From contig NZ_CP056030.1 in NCBI RefSeq assembly GCF_013374995.1, forward strand, positions 496,001-560,000: a stretch of DNA of 64,000 nucleotides. Direction: 5' to 3'. The translations under genes were made by a program, and so were the position numbers. Shown piece after piece: positions 26,495 to 36,291 of this stretch. Below the pieces are notes generated by a model that saw only the letters and a list, made by a program, of their open reading frames with translations, did no database searches and was not told the origin of the DNA. Numbering within the stretch: position 1 is the first letter of the stretch; each line of letters starts with the position of its first letter. This DNA is from Pseudomonas eucalypticola. GTDB lineage: Bacteria; Pseudomonadota; Gammaproteobacteria; Pseudomonadales; Pseudomonadaceae.

Positions 26495-27331
26495 ATGAAC
26501 TATCGTCACGCCTACCACGCCGGCAACCACGCCGACGTTTTCAAACACTTGGTCCTGAGCCGCCTCATCGCCCTGATGTCGCGCAAGGAACAGCCGTTCG
26601 CCTATCTGGATACCCATGCGGGCATCGGCCTGTATGACCTGCGCGGTGACCAGGCCAGCCGTACCGGCGAGTTCCTGGAAGGTATCGCCCGCCTGTGGCA
26701 GGCCGATGACCTGCCGGCGCTGACCGCCGACTACATGGGCCTGGTGCGCGACATGAATCCCGATGGCGAGTTGCGCTACTACCCCGGCTCGCCGGAAGTG
26801 GCGCGCCGCCTGACGCGGGCCCAGGACCGCGTGCAGCTCAACGAAAAACACCCTCAGGATGGCCTGCTGCTCAAGGACAACATGAAGGGTGACCGCCGCG
26901 TGGCAGTCCACCTGGGTGAAGGCTGGCATGTGCCGCGGGCTCTGCTGCCGGTGCCGGAAAAACGCGCCATCATGCTGATAGACCCGCCGTTCGAGCAGCT
27001 GGACGAGATGCAGCGCTGCGCCAAGGCGCTGAAGGAAGCGGTGGGGCGCATGCGCCAGACCGTGGCGGCCATCTGGTACCCGGTGAAGGACCAGCGCGCC
27101 CTCAAGCGCTTCTACCAGGACCTGGCCGGCAGCGGCGCGCCGAAGCTGCTGCGCGTGGAACTGCTGGTGCACCCGGTGGACACCCCCAACAGCCTGAACG
27201 GCTCGGGCCTGGCGATTGCCAACCCACCGTGGGGGCTTGAGGAAGAATTGCTGGAGCTGTTGCCGTGGTTGGCCGAGAAGCTGGGCCAGAGCAAGGGCAG
27301 CTGGCAGATGGATTGGCTGATCGCCGAATGA
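26495..27331 (+). CDS. rlmJ: 23S rRNA (adenine2030-N6)-methyltransferase
   Basis: A 278-residue RlmJ-family protein that methylates A2030 of 23S rRNA. The conserved start MNYRHAYHAGNHADVFKH fixes the ATG at 26495, with AGGAG about 6 bases upstream; longer in-frame versions overlap the putP 3' end. AYLDTHAGIGLYDL is the SAM-binding region, and the catalytic motif is DPPFE (MLIDPPFEQLDEM). Seventy-odd bases separate it from putP, so read-through is possible but no functional link is apparent. Confidence 0.95.
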   Translation: MNYRHAYHAGNHADVFKHLVLSRLIALMSRKEQPFAYLDTHAGIGLYDLRGDQASRTGEFLEGIARLWQADDLPALTADYMGLVRDMNPDGELRYYPGSPEVARRLTRAQDRVQLNEKHPQDGLLLKDNMKGDRRVAVHLGEGWHVPRALLPVPEKRAIMLIDPPFEQLDEMQRCAKALKEAVGRMRQTVAAIWYPVKDQRALKRFYQDLAGSGAPKLLRVELLVHPVDTPNSLNGSGLAIANPPWGLEEELLELLPWLAEKLGQSKGSWQMDWLIAE

Positions 27332-27338
27332 CAGCGGC

Positions 27339-27356
27339 CTTGCCGCCAGCGGCAAG
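27339..27356. terminator. Hairpin between convergent rlmJ and msrA
   Basis: CTTGCCG (27339-27345) pairs with CGGCAAG (27350-27356) across a 4-base loop just after the rlmJ stop. There is no T-run, so its role as a terminator is uncertain. Confidence 0.35.
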
Positions 27357-27413
27357 CTGCAAGCGTTGGGGCCGCTCACAGCGTGTAGCTTTCAGCCGCT
27401 GCTCAGCAGGTCC

Positions 27414-28073
27414 TCAGCGGTTCAGCCATGGCGGCATGCATACGCCGGTGCCGCCCAGGCCGCAGTAACCCTCGGGGTTCTTGGCCAGGTATTGCTGGTG
27501 GTACGCCTCGGCATAGTAGAAAGCCGGCGCTTCGGCGATCTCGGTGGTGATTTCGCCTTCACCGGCCTTGGCCAGCTCGGCCTGGTAGGCTGCTTTGCTC
27601 GCTTCGGCAGCCGCCAGTTGCGCCGGCGTGGTGGCGAAGATGACCGAACGGTACTGCGTGCCGATGTCCCCGCCCTGGCGCATGCCCTGGGTCGGGTTGT
27701 GGGACTCCCAGAACGGCTTGAGCAGCGCGTCATAGCTGGTTTCTTTAGGGTCGAATACCACCAGCACCACTTCGCTGTGGCCGGTCAGGCCCGAACAGGT
27801 CTCTTCGTAGGTAGGGTTGGGCGTCATGCCGCCCGCGTAGCCCACGGCGGTGGTGTACACGCCGGGCTGTTGCCACAGCAGGCGCTCGGCGCCCCAGAAG
27901 CAGCCCATGCCCAGAATCGCCACTTCCAGCCCATCGGGGAACGGCCCGGTCAGCGGTCGGCCATTGACGAAGTGCTCGGTTGGCACGCTCATCGGTGTGT
28001 CACGGCCAGGCAGTGCCTGGGCCGCGGTAGGCAAGACGTTTTTGTTCACAAGAATCTCCGAACGCAGAACCAT
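27414..28073 (-). CDS. msrA: Peptide-methionine (S)-S-oxide reductase
   Basis: A 219-residue MsrA that repairs methionine-S-sulfoxide. The active-site motif GCFWG carries the catalytic Cys58. The substrate region [25 protein letters not shown] is intact, and the C-terminal [14 protein letters not shown] supplies resolving cysteines. The N-terminal ~48 residues before the catalytic domain are typical of the longer proteobacterial forms. ATG at 28073. It lies 86 bases from the 3' end of dipA on the same strand and could be co-transcribed with it. Confidence 0.96.
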   Translation of the reverse strand: MVLRSEILVNKNVLPTAAQALPGRDTPMSVPTEHFVNGRPLTGPFPDGLEVAILGMGCFWGAERLLWQQPGVYTTAVGYAGGMTPNPTYEETCSGLTGHSEVVLVVFDPKETSYDALLKPFWESHNPTQGMRQGGDIGTQYRSVIFATTPAQLAAAEASKAAYQAELAKAGEGEITTEIAEAPAFYYAEAYHQQYLAKNPEGYCGLGGTGVCMPPWLNR

Positions 28074-28159
28074 GTCCCATTTCCCCTGCAGCAGGTGTGG
28101 ATAACCTGGGTTGTCAGCAAATTGATAGGCCGACAGTTTGCCCGAGACCGGCGCTGCTG

Positions 28160-30850
28160 TCAGTCCATTGGCCCGCGTGGGTAGCGTTTCAGGCGCCGCA
28201 GCAACTCATGGCTGGGGATGGGGCGGTCGAACAGGTAGCCCTGGCCCACGTCGCAGCGGTGCCGGCGCAGGAAGCTCAACTGCTCTGCGGTCTCGATACC
28301 TTCTGCCACGACCTTCAGCTTGAGGTTGTGGGCCATGGCGATGACCGCCGAGGTGATCTCCATATCGTCCTGGTTATCGGGGATTTCATGAATGAAGCTG
28401 CGATCGATCTTGATGATGTCAATCGGAAATTTCTTCAGGTAGCTGAGCGACGAGTACCCCGTGCCGAAGTCATCCATCGCCAGGGTCAGGCCCAGTTGCT
28501 TGAGCTGGTCCAGTTGCTGGTGGGTATCGTCGGTGGCTTCCAGCAGCAGGCCTTCGGTGAGTTCCAGTTCCAGCAGCGCCGGGTCGAGCGCTTCTTCCTT
28601 GAGGATGTTGGCAATGGACGACACCAGGTCGGGGTCGGAAAACTGCTTGGGCGACAGGTTGATTGCCACTTGCAGTGGGCCGAGGCCGCCGGCCATCAGG
28701 CTTTTGGTCATGCGGCACGCCTGCCGGGCGATCCATTTGCCGATGGGAATGATCAGCCCGGTTTCCTCGGCCACGCTGATGAACTGGTCGGGGCGGATCA
28801 TGCCTTTTTCCGGATGGTTCCAGCGCAGCAGCGCTTCCATGCCCAGCAGGCGCCCGCTGCGCAGGCACAGCTTGGGCTGATAGAACACCTCCAGCTCGTT
28901 CTGGGTCAGGGCGCGGCGCAGGTTGTTTTCCACGAACAGTTTGTAGCTGGCCTCGGCGTTCAAGGCTTCGGTGAATACCTGCACCTGGTGCTTGCCGTTG
29001 GCCTTGGCCTTGTGCAGGGCCAGCCCTGCGTTTTTCATCAGCGTTTGTGGGTCGCGGCCATGCAGCGGCGCGCAGGCCAGGCCCACGGAGCCGGTGACAT
29101 TGATCAACTGGTTGTCGACGAACATCGGCTTGTCCAGTGTCTTGAGCACCTGCACGGCGGTCTGGTAGCCGCTTTCAAGGTCAGTGTCATCCAGCAGCAC
29201 GGCGAATTCATTGCTGGCGAAACGCGCCAGGCTGCCGCTGGGGCTCAAGCTGTTGCGCAGGCGTCGGGCCAGGCTGATGAGCAGCTTGTCACCGGTCTGG
29301 TGACCGAGGCTGTCGTTGATGCGCTTGAAATTGTCGATGTCCACCAACAGCAGGCTGATAGGGCTGGCACTGTCGCGCGCAAAGCGTTCGTCCAGGTTGC
29401 GAATGAACGCCGGCCGGTTGCCCAGGCTGGTGAGGTTGTCGGTGTAAGCCAGGCGTTCGATACGCTGTTGGGCCAGCTTGCTCTGAGTAATGTCTTCGTA
29501 GATGCCGATGTAGTGGGTGAGCTCGCGGTTGTCACCGTACACCTTGGAAATCGACAGCTGCCCCCAGTAGGGCTCCAGGTTCTTGCGCCGGCTCTTGAAC
29601 TCGCCCTGCCAGCTGTTGCTATTGGCCAGGCTCGACGGGGCGTCGAAGAGTATTTCGCTGAGGTTTTCCAGTGCCGGTAATTGAGACAGGCGCTGGCCGT
29701 GGACTTCCTGGGTGCTGTACTGGGTGATGGCAGTGAAGCTGGGGTTCACGTACTCCACCACGCCGTCGCAATTGACTAGCAGGAAGGCGTTGGCGCTCTG
29801 TTCCACGGCGCGCTGGAACAGGTGCAGGGCACTGGTGGCGGCGCGGCGGTTCTGGTTGTTGATGACCTGGGCGAACTGGTCGGCAAGTTCGCCGGCGAAG
29901 GCGATCTCGTCGGACTGCCAGGGCCGGGTGTCGCCAGTCTGTTCAAGGCACAGCACGCCGACCACCTGGCCGTCGATGCGGATGCTGGCGTCGAGGATGG
30001 CATTGATGCCGCGCGCGCGCAGGCTCGCGGCCATCTCGTGGGTGCGCGGGTCGAAAGCGGTGTCGTTGACGTCCACGGCGCGGCTGGTCTGCAGCGCTTC
30101 CAGGTAGTCGGGATAGCCGCTGATGTCGATCGCATCCGGCTGTCGGTATTCGCCTTTAACCGCGTCGTAGGCGGCAATGGACTCCAGGCGCTGTTCCACC
30201 AGGTTCCACAGGCTGGCGCTGCCGATGTCATAGATTTCGCAGGCGCTGCGGGTAATCAGTTGCGCCGCTTCCAGCAGGGGCTCGTTGGTACTGTAGCGTT
30301 GGCGGGCCAGGCGTAGGATAAGGTTTTGCTGAGCGCGCACGCGCTCCAGATGCAGAAGTTGTTCCTGCTGTGCATGCTGGTTCAGTTCCAGGGCTGCCTG
30401 CAGGTGGCTGTGGCGGGTGGCAAGGTCGCCACCGGCGAGCAGCGCGTCACCGCTCAACTCTTCCAGTACCAGCAAGTAGCCGCGCAGCAACTGGCGGTTG
30501 TGCTGCTTATAAGGCTCGCCCACTTCCAGCAGGGCCAGAGGGCCGCTGACGGTGTGCAGCGTGTAACGTACCAGGTAGTGGGATTTGCTCGCCAGTTGAA
30601 GCTGAATCGCATCATGCAGTTGATAGCGGGCTTCAGGTTCCATGAGGCTGGCGTACGGCGAGCCGACCAGCGCGCACAGGTCGGCGGCGGGCAGGCCGAA
30701 TTGGCGCTCGCAGTGGGGGTCCAGGAACAGAAGCGCCCAATTGGCTTCGTTCAGCCGTTCGAAACGCAGCATACCGAGGCGCGATGGCACCGGTAGTTGC
30801 GTCACTACCTCGACCGCCATACGGCTGGCGGCATCGGGTTGGCTTTTCAT
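28160..30850 (-). CDS. dipA: c-di-GMP phosphodiesterase DipA-like (GAF-PAS-GGDEF-EAL)
   Basis: An 896-residue signalling protein with no obvious membrane segment. Order: an N-terminal PAS-like part, GAF (~residues 175-335), PAS (~345-460), GGDEF (~465-625) and EAL (~635-890). The GGDEF signature is replaced by ASNEF ([14 protein letters not shown]) and no RxxD inhibitory site precedes it, so cyclase activity is not expected. The EAL domain keeps [33 protein letters not shown] and EGIET, so it should hydrolyse c-di-GMP. This degenerate motif, the domain order and the position between msrA and aceF match DipA (dispersion-induced phosphodiesterase) of P. aeruginosa. Confidence 0.88.
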   Translation of the reverse strand: MKSQPDAASRMAVEVVTQLPVPSRLGMLRFERLNEANWALLFLDPHCERQFGLPAADLCALVGSPYASLMEPEARYQLHDAIQLQLASKSHYLVRYTLHTVSGPLALLEVGEPYKQHNRQLLRGYLLVLEELSGDALLAGGDLATRHSHLQAALELNQHAQQEQLLHLERVRAQQNLILRLARQRYSTNEPLLEAAQLITRSACEIYDIGSASLWNLVEQRLESIAAYDAVKGEYRQPDAIDISGYPDYLEALQTSRAVDVNDTAFDPRTHEMAASLRARGINAILDASIRIDGQVVGVLCLEQTGDTRPWQSDEIAFAGELADQFAQVINNQNRRAATSALHLFQRAVEQSANAFLLVNCDGVVEYVNPSFTAITQYSTQEVHGQRLSQLPALENLSEILFDAPSSLANSNSWQGEFKSRRKNLEPYWGQLSISKVYGDNRELTHYIGIYEDITQSKLAQQRIERLAYTDNLTSLGNRPAFIRNLDERFARDSASPISLLLVDIDNFKRINDSLGHQTGDKLLISLARRLRNSLSPSGSLARFASNEFAVLLDDTDLESGYQTAVQVLKTLDKPMFVDNQLINVTGSVGLACAPLHGRDPQTLMKNAGLALHKAKANGKHQVQVFTEALNAEASYKLFVENNLRRALTQNELEVFYQPKLCLRSGRLLGMEALLRWNHPEKGMIRPDQFISVAEETGLIIPIGKWIARQACRMTKSLMAGGLGPLQVAINLSPKQFSDPDLVSSIANILKEEALDPALLELELTEGLLLEATDDTHQQLDQLKQLGLTLAMDDFGTGYSSLSYLKKFPIDIIKIDRSFIHEIPDNQDDMEITSAVIAMAHNLKLKVVAEGIETAEQLSFLRRHRCDVGQGYLFDRPIPSHELLRRLKRYPRGPMD

Positions 30851-31130
30851 GGAGAACTCGCTTCAAGAGTGCGGGTCGCGCGCGGTGGGTAGGACCCCCC
30901 AGTTACCGGGCGCATATGGCAAGGTTGCATCATGGCGCTCAGGCTGACAAGCAATACAGTGGCTCTGTGCCTGTATCCATATCGGCAGGGCGAGGGAATA
31001 CTTCAGTCGGGGGCGAAAAAGGGCTTTTTCGGTGGGATTGTTGACGCCAGTGACCGGGTGGTTCCGAAAAGGGCTGGCCTTGTCCGCCTTTGGCCGGGTG
31101 GTGCTTCTGGTTGGAAAACAACCAAAAAAA

Positions 31131-31578
31131 GGTTCTTCACGGAATCCCGGGAAATGGTGGTGCCACCACAGATCTGCAGTGAGCAAACAGAGCGGACCAG
31201 GTGATGCCGAAGAATAACTGGCCCGAAACAGATGTGGGACCGGGCTTGCCCGGGAAGCGCCGTGCGGACGGCGCTCGATCTCAACAGCGACACTACAATA
31301 TCGCCTAGCGCCTGGTAGCCTTGGTGCAATCCCCAGCCAGGAGCTCCGATGAACATCCTATCGCCCCGGCTTGCAATCGCATCAAGGCCACCGGATGCAT
31401 GTCTTGGGTTTTCCTGCGCCCATGAAACCGAGCGCCGTCCGCACGGCGCTTCCCGGGCAAGCCCGGTCCCACATCTGTTTCGGGCCAGTTATGCCTGTGA
31501 GATCACCTGGTCCGCCTTGTTTGTTCACTACAGATCTTTGAAGGCACCACCAACTTCCCCAGGATTCCGTGAAGAACC
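31131..31578. mobile_element. MITE-like element with ~148-bp inverted arms
   Basis: Left arm 31131-31277 and right arm 31429-31578 are imperfect reverse complements. The outer 17 bases (GGTTCTTCACGGAATCC) match exactly on both sides, and the inner 64 bases of each arm (31214-31277 and 31429-31492) are identical. The inner part contains a REP-like core (GTGGGACCGGGCTTGCCC) and a second small hairpin (AGCGCCG/CGGCGCT). The 151-base centre has no recognisable gene. Seven A residues precede the left end and eight follow the right end, compatible with an 8-base AT-rich target duplication. Ends starting GG plus an 8-base duplication recall the ISL3 family; that link is an inference. Confidence 0.65.
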
Positions 31579-31604
31579 AAAAAAAAGCCCCGCCATGGGC
31601 GGGG
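31579..31604 (-). terminator. Second terminator downstream of aceF
   Basis: On the minus strand CCCCGCC-CAT-GGCGGGG (31588-31604) is followed by C and a T8 run (31579-31586). The T-tract abuts the right end of the inverted element. Confidence 0.8.
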
Positions 31605-31629
31605 TTGAGGTACGAGCGTGGCAGCTCGA

Positions 31630-31664
31630 TAAAAACGGCTGCCTCCCCGCAAGGGAGGCAGCGA
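31630..31664 (-). terminator. First terminator downstream of aceF
   Basis: On the minus strand a 10-bp stem (31638-31647 pairing with 31653-31662, GCTGCCTCCC/GGGAGGCAGC) with a 5-base loop is followed by CGTTTTT. It lies ~10 bases after the aceF stop. Confidence 0.88.
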
Positions 31665-31672
31665 ACAGCGGT

Positions 31673-33634
31673 TTACAGCAGCATGGTGCGGATGTCGGCC
31701 AGCAGGTCGCCCAGGCGCTTGGTGAAGCGCGCGGCTGCGGCGCCGTTGATCACGCGGTGATCGTAGGACAGCGACAGGGGCAGCATCAGCTTGGGCTGGA
31801 AGGCTTTGCCATCCCAGACAGGCTGGATGGTGGCCTTGGAGACACCCAGGATCGCCACTTCCGGCGCGTTGACGATCGGCGTGAAGCCGGTGCCGCCAAT
31901 GTGGCCGAGGCTGGAGATGGTGAAGCACGCACCCTGCATGTCGTCTGCCGAGAGCTTCTTGGTCCGGGCTTTCTCAGCCAGGGCCGCGGCTTCGGCAGCC
32001 AGTTGCAGCAGGCTCTTCTGGTCGACGTTCTTGATGACCGGTACCAGTAGGCCGTCAGGGGTGTCTACCGCGAAGCCGATGTTGACGTACTTCTTGCGGA
32101 TGATCGCCTTGCCGCTAGGGGCCAGGGACGCATTGAAGTCCGGCAGCTCCTTGAGCAGGTGGGCGCTGGCCTTGAGCAGCAGCGGCAGCACGGTCAGCTT
32201 GACACCCGCTTTCTCGGCCACGGCTTTCTGCGCGACGCGGAAAGCTTCCAGCTCGGTGATGTCAGCCTGGTCGAACTGGGTCACGTGTGGCACGTTCAGC
32301 CAGCTGCGGTGCAGGTTGGTGGCGCCAGCCTGCATCAGGCGGGTCATCGGCACTTCTTCGATTTCACCGAAGCGGCTGAAGTCCACGACCGGAATCGGCG
32401 GGATACCAGCGCCGCCGGTCGCACCGGCTGCGGCAGCAGGTGCTTCCTTCGCCTTGGTCATGACCGACTTGACGTAAGCCTGCACGTCTTCTTTCAGGAT
32501 GCGGCCGTGCGGGCCGGAAGCGCTGACGGCGCTCAGTTCGACGCCGAACTCGCGGGCCAATTGGCGAACAGCCGGGCCTGCGTGAACCTTGGCGCCGGAA
32601 GCGGCAGCCGGGGCGGCGGCGACAGGGGCCGGCGCGGCTTCAGGCTTGGCAGCTGGGGCCGGTGCGGCAGCGGCAGGCGCGGCGGCCGGGGCTTGAGCCG
32701 GGGCGGCAGCAGGTGCTGCGCCAGCGACTTTCAGCTTGAGGATCAGGTCACCGGTGCCCACTTCGTCGTCCAGCTTGACGCTGATGCTCTCGACCACGCC
32801 AGCGGCCGGAGACGGAATCTCCATGCTGGCCTTGTCCGACTCCAGGGTGATCAGCGATTGATCGACTTCGACGGTGTCGCCGACCTTGACCGACAGCTCG
32901 ATGATCTTGGCCTTGCCCGACGAACCGATGTCCGGCACGTGGATGTCCTGCACACTGGGCGCGGCAGGTGCGGCGGCGGGGGCCGGAGCAGCGGCAGGTG
33001 CCGGCGCGGCAGCAGCAGGCGCAGCAGCCTGGGCCGGTGCCGCAGCCGGGGCGGCGCCCGCGACTTTCAGCACAAGGATCAGATCGCCAGTACCCACTTC
33101 ATCGTTCAGCTTGACGCTGATGCTCTCGACCACGCCCGCGGCAGGAGACGGAATCTCCATGCTGGCCTTGTCCGACTCCAGGGTGATCAGCGATTGATCC
33201 ACTTCGACGGTGTCGCCGACCTTGACCGACAGCTCGATGATCTGGGCCTTGCCCGACGAACCGATGTCAGGAACGTTGACGTTCTGGCTAGCGGCAGCAG
33301 CAGGCGCAGCGGCCGGGGCTGCGGCCGGGGCAGCCGCAGGCTTCTCTTCGGCCTTCGGTGCGGCGGCGGCCGGCGCGGCAGCCGCGGGCGCAGCGGCTGC
33401 GCCCTCGACTTCCAGCTCCAGCACTTCGTCGCCTTCTTTCAGGCGGTCGCCCAGCTTGACCTTGATGGCCTTGACCACGCCAGCCTTGGGAGCCGGGATT
33501 TCCATGCTCGCCTTGTCCGACTCCAGGGTCAGCAGGCTCTGGTCGGCTTCGATGCGGTCGCCGACCTTGACCAGCAGTTCGATTACTTCACCTTCACCGC
33601 TGCCGATGTCAGGTACGCGAATGAGTTCGCTCAC
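31673..33634 (-). CDS. aceF: Pyruvate dehydrogenase E2, dihydrolipoamide acetyltransferase (three lipoyl domains)
   Basis: A 653-residue E2 core protein that transfers acetyl groups to CoA. Three lipoyl domains, each with the lipoylated Lys in ESDKASME, occupy residues ~3-75, ~118-192 and ~230-304, joined by Ala/Pro linkers. Then come the E1/E3-binding domain (HAGPAVRQLAREFGVELSAV...GRILKEDV) and the catalytic domain ending with DHRVINGAAAARF. Lipoyl domains 2 and 3 differ at only a few residues, and their DNA repeats with a 336-base period. I recall the P. aeruginosa and KT2440 proteins as ~547 residues with two lipoyl domains, so one seems added here. Start is GTG at 33634 with GGAG upstream; aceE ends 11 bases before. 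Confidence 0.96.
   Translation of the reverse strand: MSELIRVPDIGSGEGEVIELLVKVGDRIEADQSLLTLESDKASMEIPAPKAGVVKAIKVKLGDRLKEGDEVLELEVEGAAAAPAAAAPAAAAPKAEEKPAAAPAAAPAAAPAAAASQNVNVPDIGSSGKAQIIELSVKVGDTVEVDQSLITLESDKASMEIPSPAAGVVESISVKLNDEVGTGDLILVLKVAGAAPAAAPAQAAAPAAAAPAPAAAPAPAAAPAAPSVQDIHVPDIGSSGKAKIIELSVKVGDTVEVDQSLITLESDKASMEIPSPAAGVVESISVKLDDEVGTGDLILKLKVAGAAPAAAPAQAPAAAPAAAAPAPAAKPEAAPAPVAAAPAAASGAKVHAGPAVRQLAREFGVELSAVSASGPHGRILKEDVQAYVKSVMTKAKEAPAAAAGATGGAGIPPIPVVDFSRFGEIEEVPMTRLMQAGATNLHRSWLNVPHVTQFDQADITELEAFRVAQKAVAEKAGVKLTVLPLLLKASAHLLKELPDFNASLAPSGKAIIRKKYVNIGFAVDTPDGLLVPVIKNVDQKSLLQLAAEAAALAEKARTKKLSADDMQGACFTISSLGHIGGTGFTPIVNAPEVAILGVSKATIQPVWDGKAFQPKLMLPLSLSYDHRVINGAAAARFTKRLGDLLADIRTMLL
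32720..33282 (-). repeat. 336-base period duplication of the lipoyl domain inside aceF
   Basis: The stretch coding lipoyl domain 3 (about 32720-32946) aligns to that coding domain 2 (about 33056-33282) at an offset of exactly 336 bases, with about 90% identity by eye and a long identical stretch around 32821-32863 / 33157-33199. The unit includes the Ala/Pro linker. Confidence 0.8.
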
Positions 33635-33645
33635 AAAAATTCTCC

Positions 33646-36291
33646 TCAGCAGTCCAGTGGGTTGCGTTTGTCGGGGTCGATACCGAACTTGGCAATGGCT
33701 TCGGCCACTACTTTAGGTTCGATGTCGCCACGATCAGCCAAGGCTTCCAGGGCAGCCAGCACGACGAAGTGGCGGTCTACTTCGAAGAAGTGACGCAGCT
33801 TCTTGCGGCTGTCGCTGCGACCGAAGCCATCGGTACCCAGGACCTTGAATTCCTTGGAAGGAACCCACTGACGGATCTGCTCGGCGAACAACTTCATGTA
33901 GTCGGTAGAGGCGATGACCGGGCCTTTGCGGCCAGTCAGGCACTCTTCAACGTAAGTGGCGCGTGGCTTCTGGCCTGGGTGCAGGCGGTTGAAGCGCTCG
34001 GCGGCCAGGCCGTCGCGACGCAGTTCGTTGAAGCTGGTGACGCTCCACACATCGGCGCCGACGTTGAACTGCTCGCGCAGGATCTTCGCCGCTTCGCGGA
34101 CTTCGCGCAGGATGGTGCCCGAACCCAGCAGTTGCACGTGGTGGGCCGCTTCCTTCTTGTCTTCCTCGAGCAGGTACATGCCCTTGACGATGCCTTCTTC
34201 GACACCGGCCGGCATGGCAGGCTGCTGGTAGGCTTCGTTCATGACGGTGATGTAGTAGAAGACGTCTTCCTGGTCTTCGGTCATCTTCTTCATGCCGTCC
34301 TGGATGATCACCGCCAGCTCGTAGCCGTAGGTCGGATCATAGGTGCGGCAGTTCGGAATGGTGCCGGCCAGCATGTGGCTGTGACCGTCTTCGTGCTGCA
34401 GGCCTTCACCGTTCAGGGTGGTGCGCCCGGCGGTACCGCCGATCAGGAAGCCACGGGTGCGGCTGTCGCCAGCGGCCCACGCCAGGTCGCCAATACGCTG
34501 GAAGCCGAACATCGAGTAGAAGATGTAGAACGGCAGCATTGGCTGGTTGTGGCTGGAGTACGAGGTACCGGCAGCGATGAACGAGCTCATGGCGCCTGCT
34601 TCGTTGATACCTTCTTCCAGGATCTGGCCTTTCTTGTCCTCGCGGTAGAACATTACCTGGTCTTTATCGACTGGCTCGTAGAGCTGGCCGACGGACGAGT
34701 AGATGCCCAGCTGGCGGAACATGCCTTCCATACCGAAGGTACGAGCTTCGTCCGGAATGATCGGAACGATGCGGTGGCCGATTTCCTTGTCCTTGACCAG
34801 TTGCGACAGGATACGCACGAAGGCCATGGTGGTGGAGATTTCGCGGTCGCCGCTGCCGTCCAGGATAGCCTTGAGGGTATCGAGTGGCGGGGTCGGAATG
34901 CTGAAGCTCTTGGCCCGGCGCTGTGGCACGAAACCGCCCAGGGCCGCACGACGCTCGCTCAGGTAGCGGGCTTCGGCACTGTTTGGCTCAGGCTTGAAGA
35001 ACGGCAGGTTCTCCAGGTCTTCGTCCTTCACCGGAATGTCGAAACGGTCGCGGAACAGGCGCAGGCTGTCGACGTCGACCTTCTTGGTGTTGTGCGCGGT
35101 GTTCTTGGCTTCGCCGGCACCGGTACCGTAACCCTTGATGGTCTTGGCCAGGATGACGGTTGGCTGGTTCTTGTGGTTGACCGCCTGGTGGTACGCCGCG
35201 TAGACCTTGTACGGGTCGTGGCCGCCACGGTTGAGCTTCCAGATCTCGTCGTCGGACAGGTCGGCGACCATGGCCTTGAGTTCCGGGGTGTTGAAGAAGT
35301 GCTCACGGACGAACGCGCCGTCCTTGGCCTTGTAGTTCTGGTACTCGCCGTCGATGACTTCGTCCATGCGGCGCTGCAGGATGCCGTCGACGTCCTTGGC
35401 CAGCAGCGGGTCCCAGAAACGGCCCCAGACGACCTTGTTGACGTTCCAGCCACCGCCACGGAACACGCCTTCCAGTTCCTGGATGATCTTGCCGTTGCCG
35501 CGAACCGGGCCGTCGAGGCGCTGCAGGTTGCAGTTGATGACGAAGATCAGGTTGTCCAGCTTCTCGCGGCCAGCCAGGGAAATGGCGCCCAGGGATTCCG
35601 GTTCGTCACACTCGCCGTCGCCCATGAAGCACCAGACCTTCTGCTTGCCGGCAGGGATGTAGCCGCGCGCTTCCAGGTACTTCATGAAGCGAGCCTGGTA
35701 GATGGCCTGGATAGGGCCCAGGCCCATGGAAACGGTCGGGAACTGCCAGAAGTCAGGCATCAGCCAAGGGTGCGGGTACGACGACAGGCCGTTACCGTCC
35801 ACTTCCTGGCGGAAGTTGTTCATCTGGTCTTCGCTGATGCGGCCTTCCATGAAGGCGCGGGCGTAGACGCCAGGCGAGGCGTGGCCCTGGAAGTAGATCA
35901 GGTCGCCGCCGTGCTCGTCGGTCGGGGCCTGGAAGAAGTAGTTGAAGCCAATGTCATACAAGGTCGCACTGGAAGCGAAGCTGGAGATGTGGCCGCCCAG
36001 ATCCGAGTCTTTCAGGTTGGTGCGCACCACCATGGCCAAGGCGTTCCAGCGCACCAGCGAGCGAATGCGGCGTTCCATGAACAGGTCGCCAGGCATGCGT
36101 GCTTCGTGGGTGACGGGAATGGTATTGCGGTATGGCGTGGTGATTGCGTAGGGGAGTTGCGAACCACTGCGGGTGGCCAACTCGCCCATGCGAGTCATCA
36201 GGTAGTGAGCGCGGTCTTCGCCTTCTTTGTCGAGAACCGACTCCAGGGCGTCCAGCCATTCCTGGGTTTCGACGGGATCGAGGTCTTGCAT
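33646..36291 (-). CDS. aceE: Pyruvate dehydrogenase E1 component
   Basis: An 881-residue homodimeric-type E1 that decarboxylates pyruvate with thiamine diphosphate and acetylates the E2 lipoyl groups. The ThDP motif is visible as GDGECDEPESLGAISLAGREKLDNLIFVINCNLQ (~residues 226-260). The region GYGTGAGEAKNTAHNTKK and the C-terminal transketolase-like domain (GYELAVIIQDGMKKM) are typical. Length fits the family. ATG at 36291. It heads the aceEF operon; two palindromes lie 110-175 bases upstream. Confidence 0.97.
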   Translation of the reverse strand: MQDLDPVETQEWLDALESVLDKEGEDRAHYLMTRMGELATRSGSQLPYAITTPYRNTIPVTHEARMPGDLFMERRIRSLVRWNALAMVVRTNLKDSDLGGHISSFASSATLYDIGFNYFFQAPTDEHGGDLIYFQGHASPGVYARAFMEGRISEDQMNNFRQEVDGNGLSSYPHPWLMPDFWQFPTVSMGLGPIQAIYQARFMKYLEARGYIPAGKQKVWCFMGDGECDEPESLGAISLAGREKLDNLIFVINCNLQRLDGPVRGNGKIIQELEGVFRGGGWNVNKVVWGRFWDPLLAKDVDGILQRRMDEVIDGEYQNYKAKDGAFVREHFFNTPELKAMVADLSDDEIWKLNRGGHDPYKVYAAYHQAVNHKNQPTVILAKTIKGYGTGAGEAKNTAHNTKKVDVDSLRLFRDRFDIPVKDEDLENLPFFKPEPNSAEARYLSERRAALGGFVPQRRAKSFSIPTPPLDTLKAILDGSGDREISTTMAFVRILSQLVKDKEIGHRIVPIIPDEARTFGMEGMFRQLGIYSSVGQLYEPVDKDQVMFYREDKKGQILEEGINEAGAMSSFIAAGTSYSSHNQPMLPFYIFYSMFGFQRIGDLAWAAGDSRTRGFLIGGTAGRTTLNGEGLQHEDGHSHMLAGTIPNCRTYDPTYGYELAVIIQDGMKKMTEDQEDVFYYITVMNEAYQQPAMPAGVEEGIVKGMYLLEEDKKEAAHHVQLLGSGTILREVREAAKILREQFNVGADVWSVTSFNELRRDGLAAERFNRLHPGQKPRATYVEECLTGRKGPVIASTDYMKLFAEQIRQWVPSKEFKVLGTDGFGRSDSRKKLRHFFEVDRHFVVLAALEALADRGDIEPKVVAEAIAKFGIDPDKRNPLDC

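Larger units (their letters stand above)
30851..31672. other. 822-base non-coding region between dipA and aceF
   Basis: No supported gene. From left to right it holds the dipA upstream region, a small hairpin CGAAAAAG/CTTTTTCG (31014-31031), the long inverted element 31131-31578, and two terminators reading out of aceF. Open frames across it have no family resemblance and run through the repeat arms. Confidence 0.7.

Noticed and set aside
28160..30850. Active diguanylate cyclase
   Set aside because: The GGDEF signature is ASNEF, which should not support cyclase activity.
31131..31578. CRISPR array
   Set aside because: There are only two inverted arms, no direct repeats with regular spacers, and no cas genes anywhere in the window.
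31349..32050. Frame starting MNILSPRL inside the inverted element, with a GGAG upstream
   Set aside because: It runs through the repeat arm, two terminators and the aceF 3' end, and does not resemble a transposase.
32159..33793. Long plus-strand frame opposite aceF, Gly/Arg/Ala rich
   Set aside because: It mirrors the lipoyl repeats and Ala/Pro linkers of aceF and has no family resemblance.
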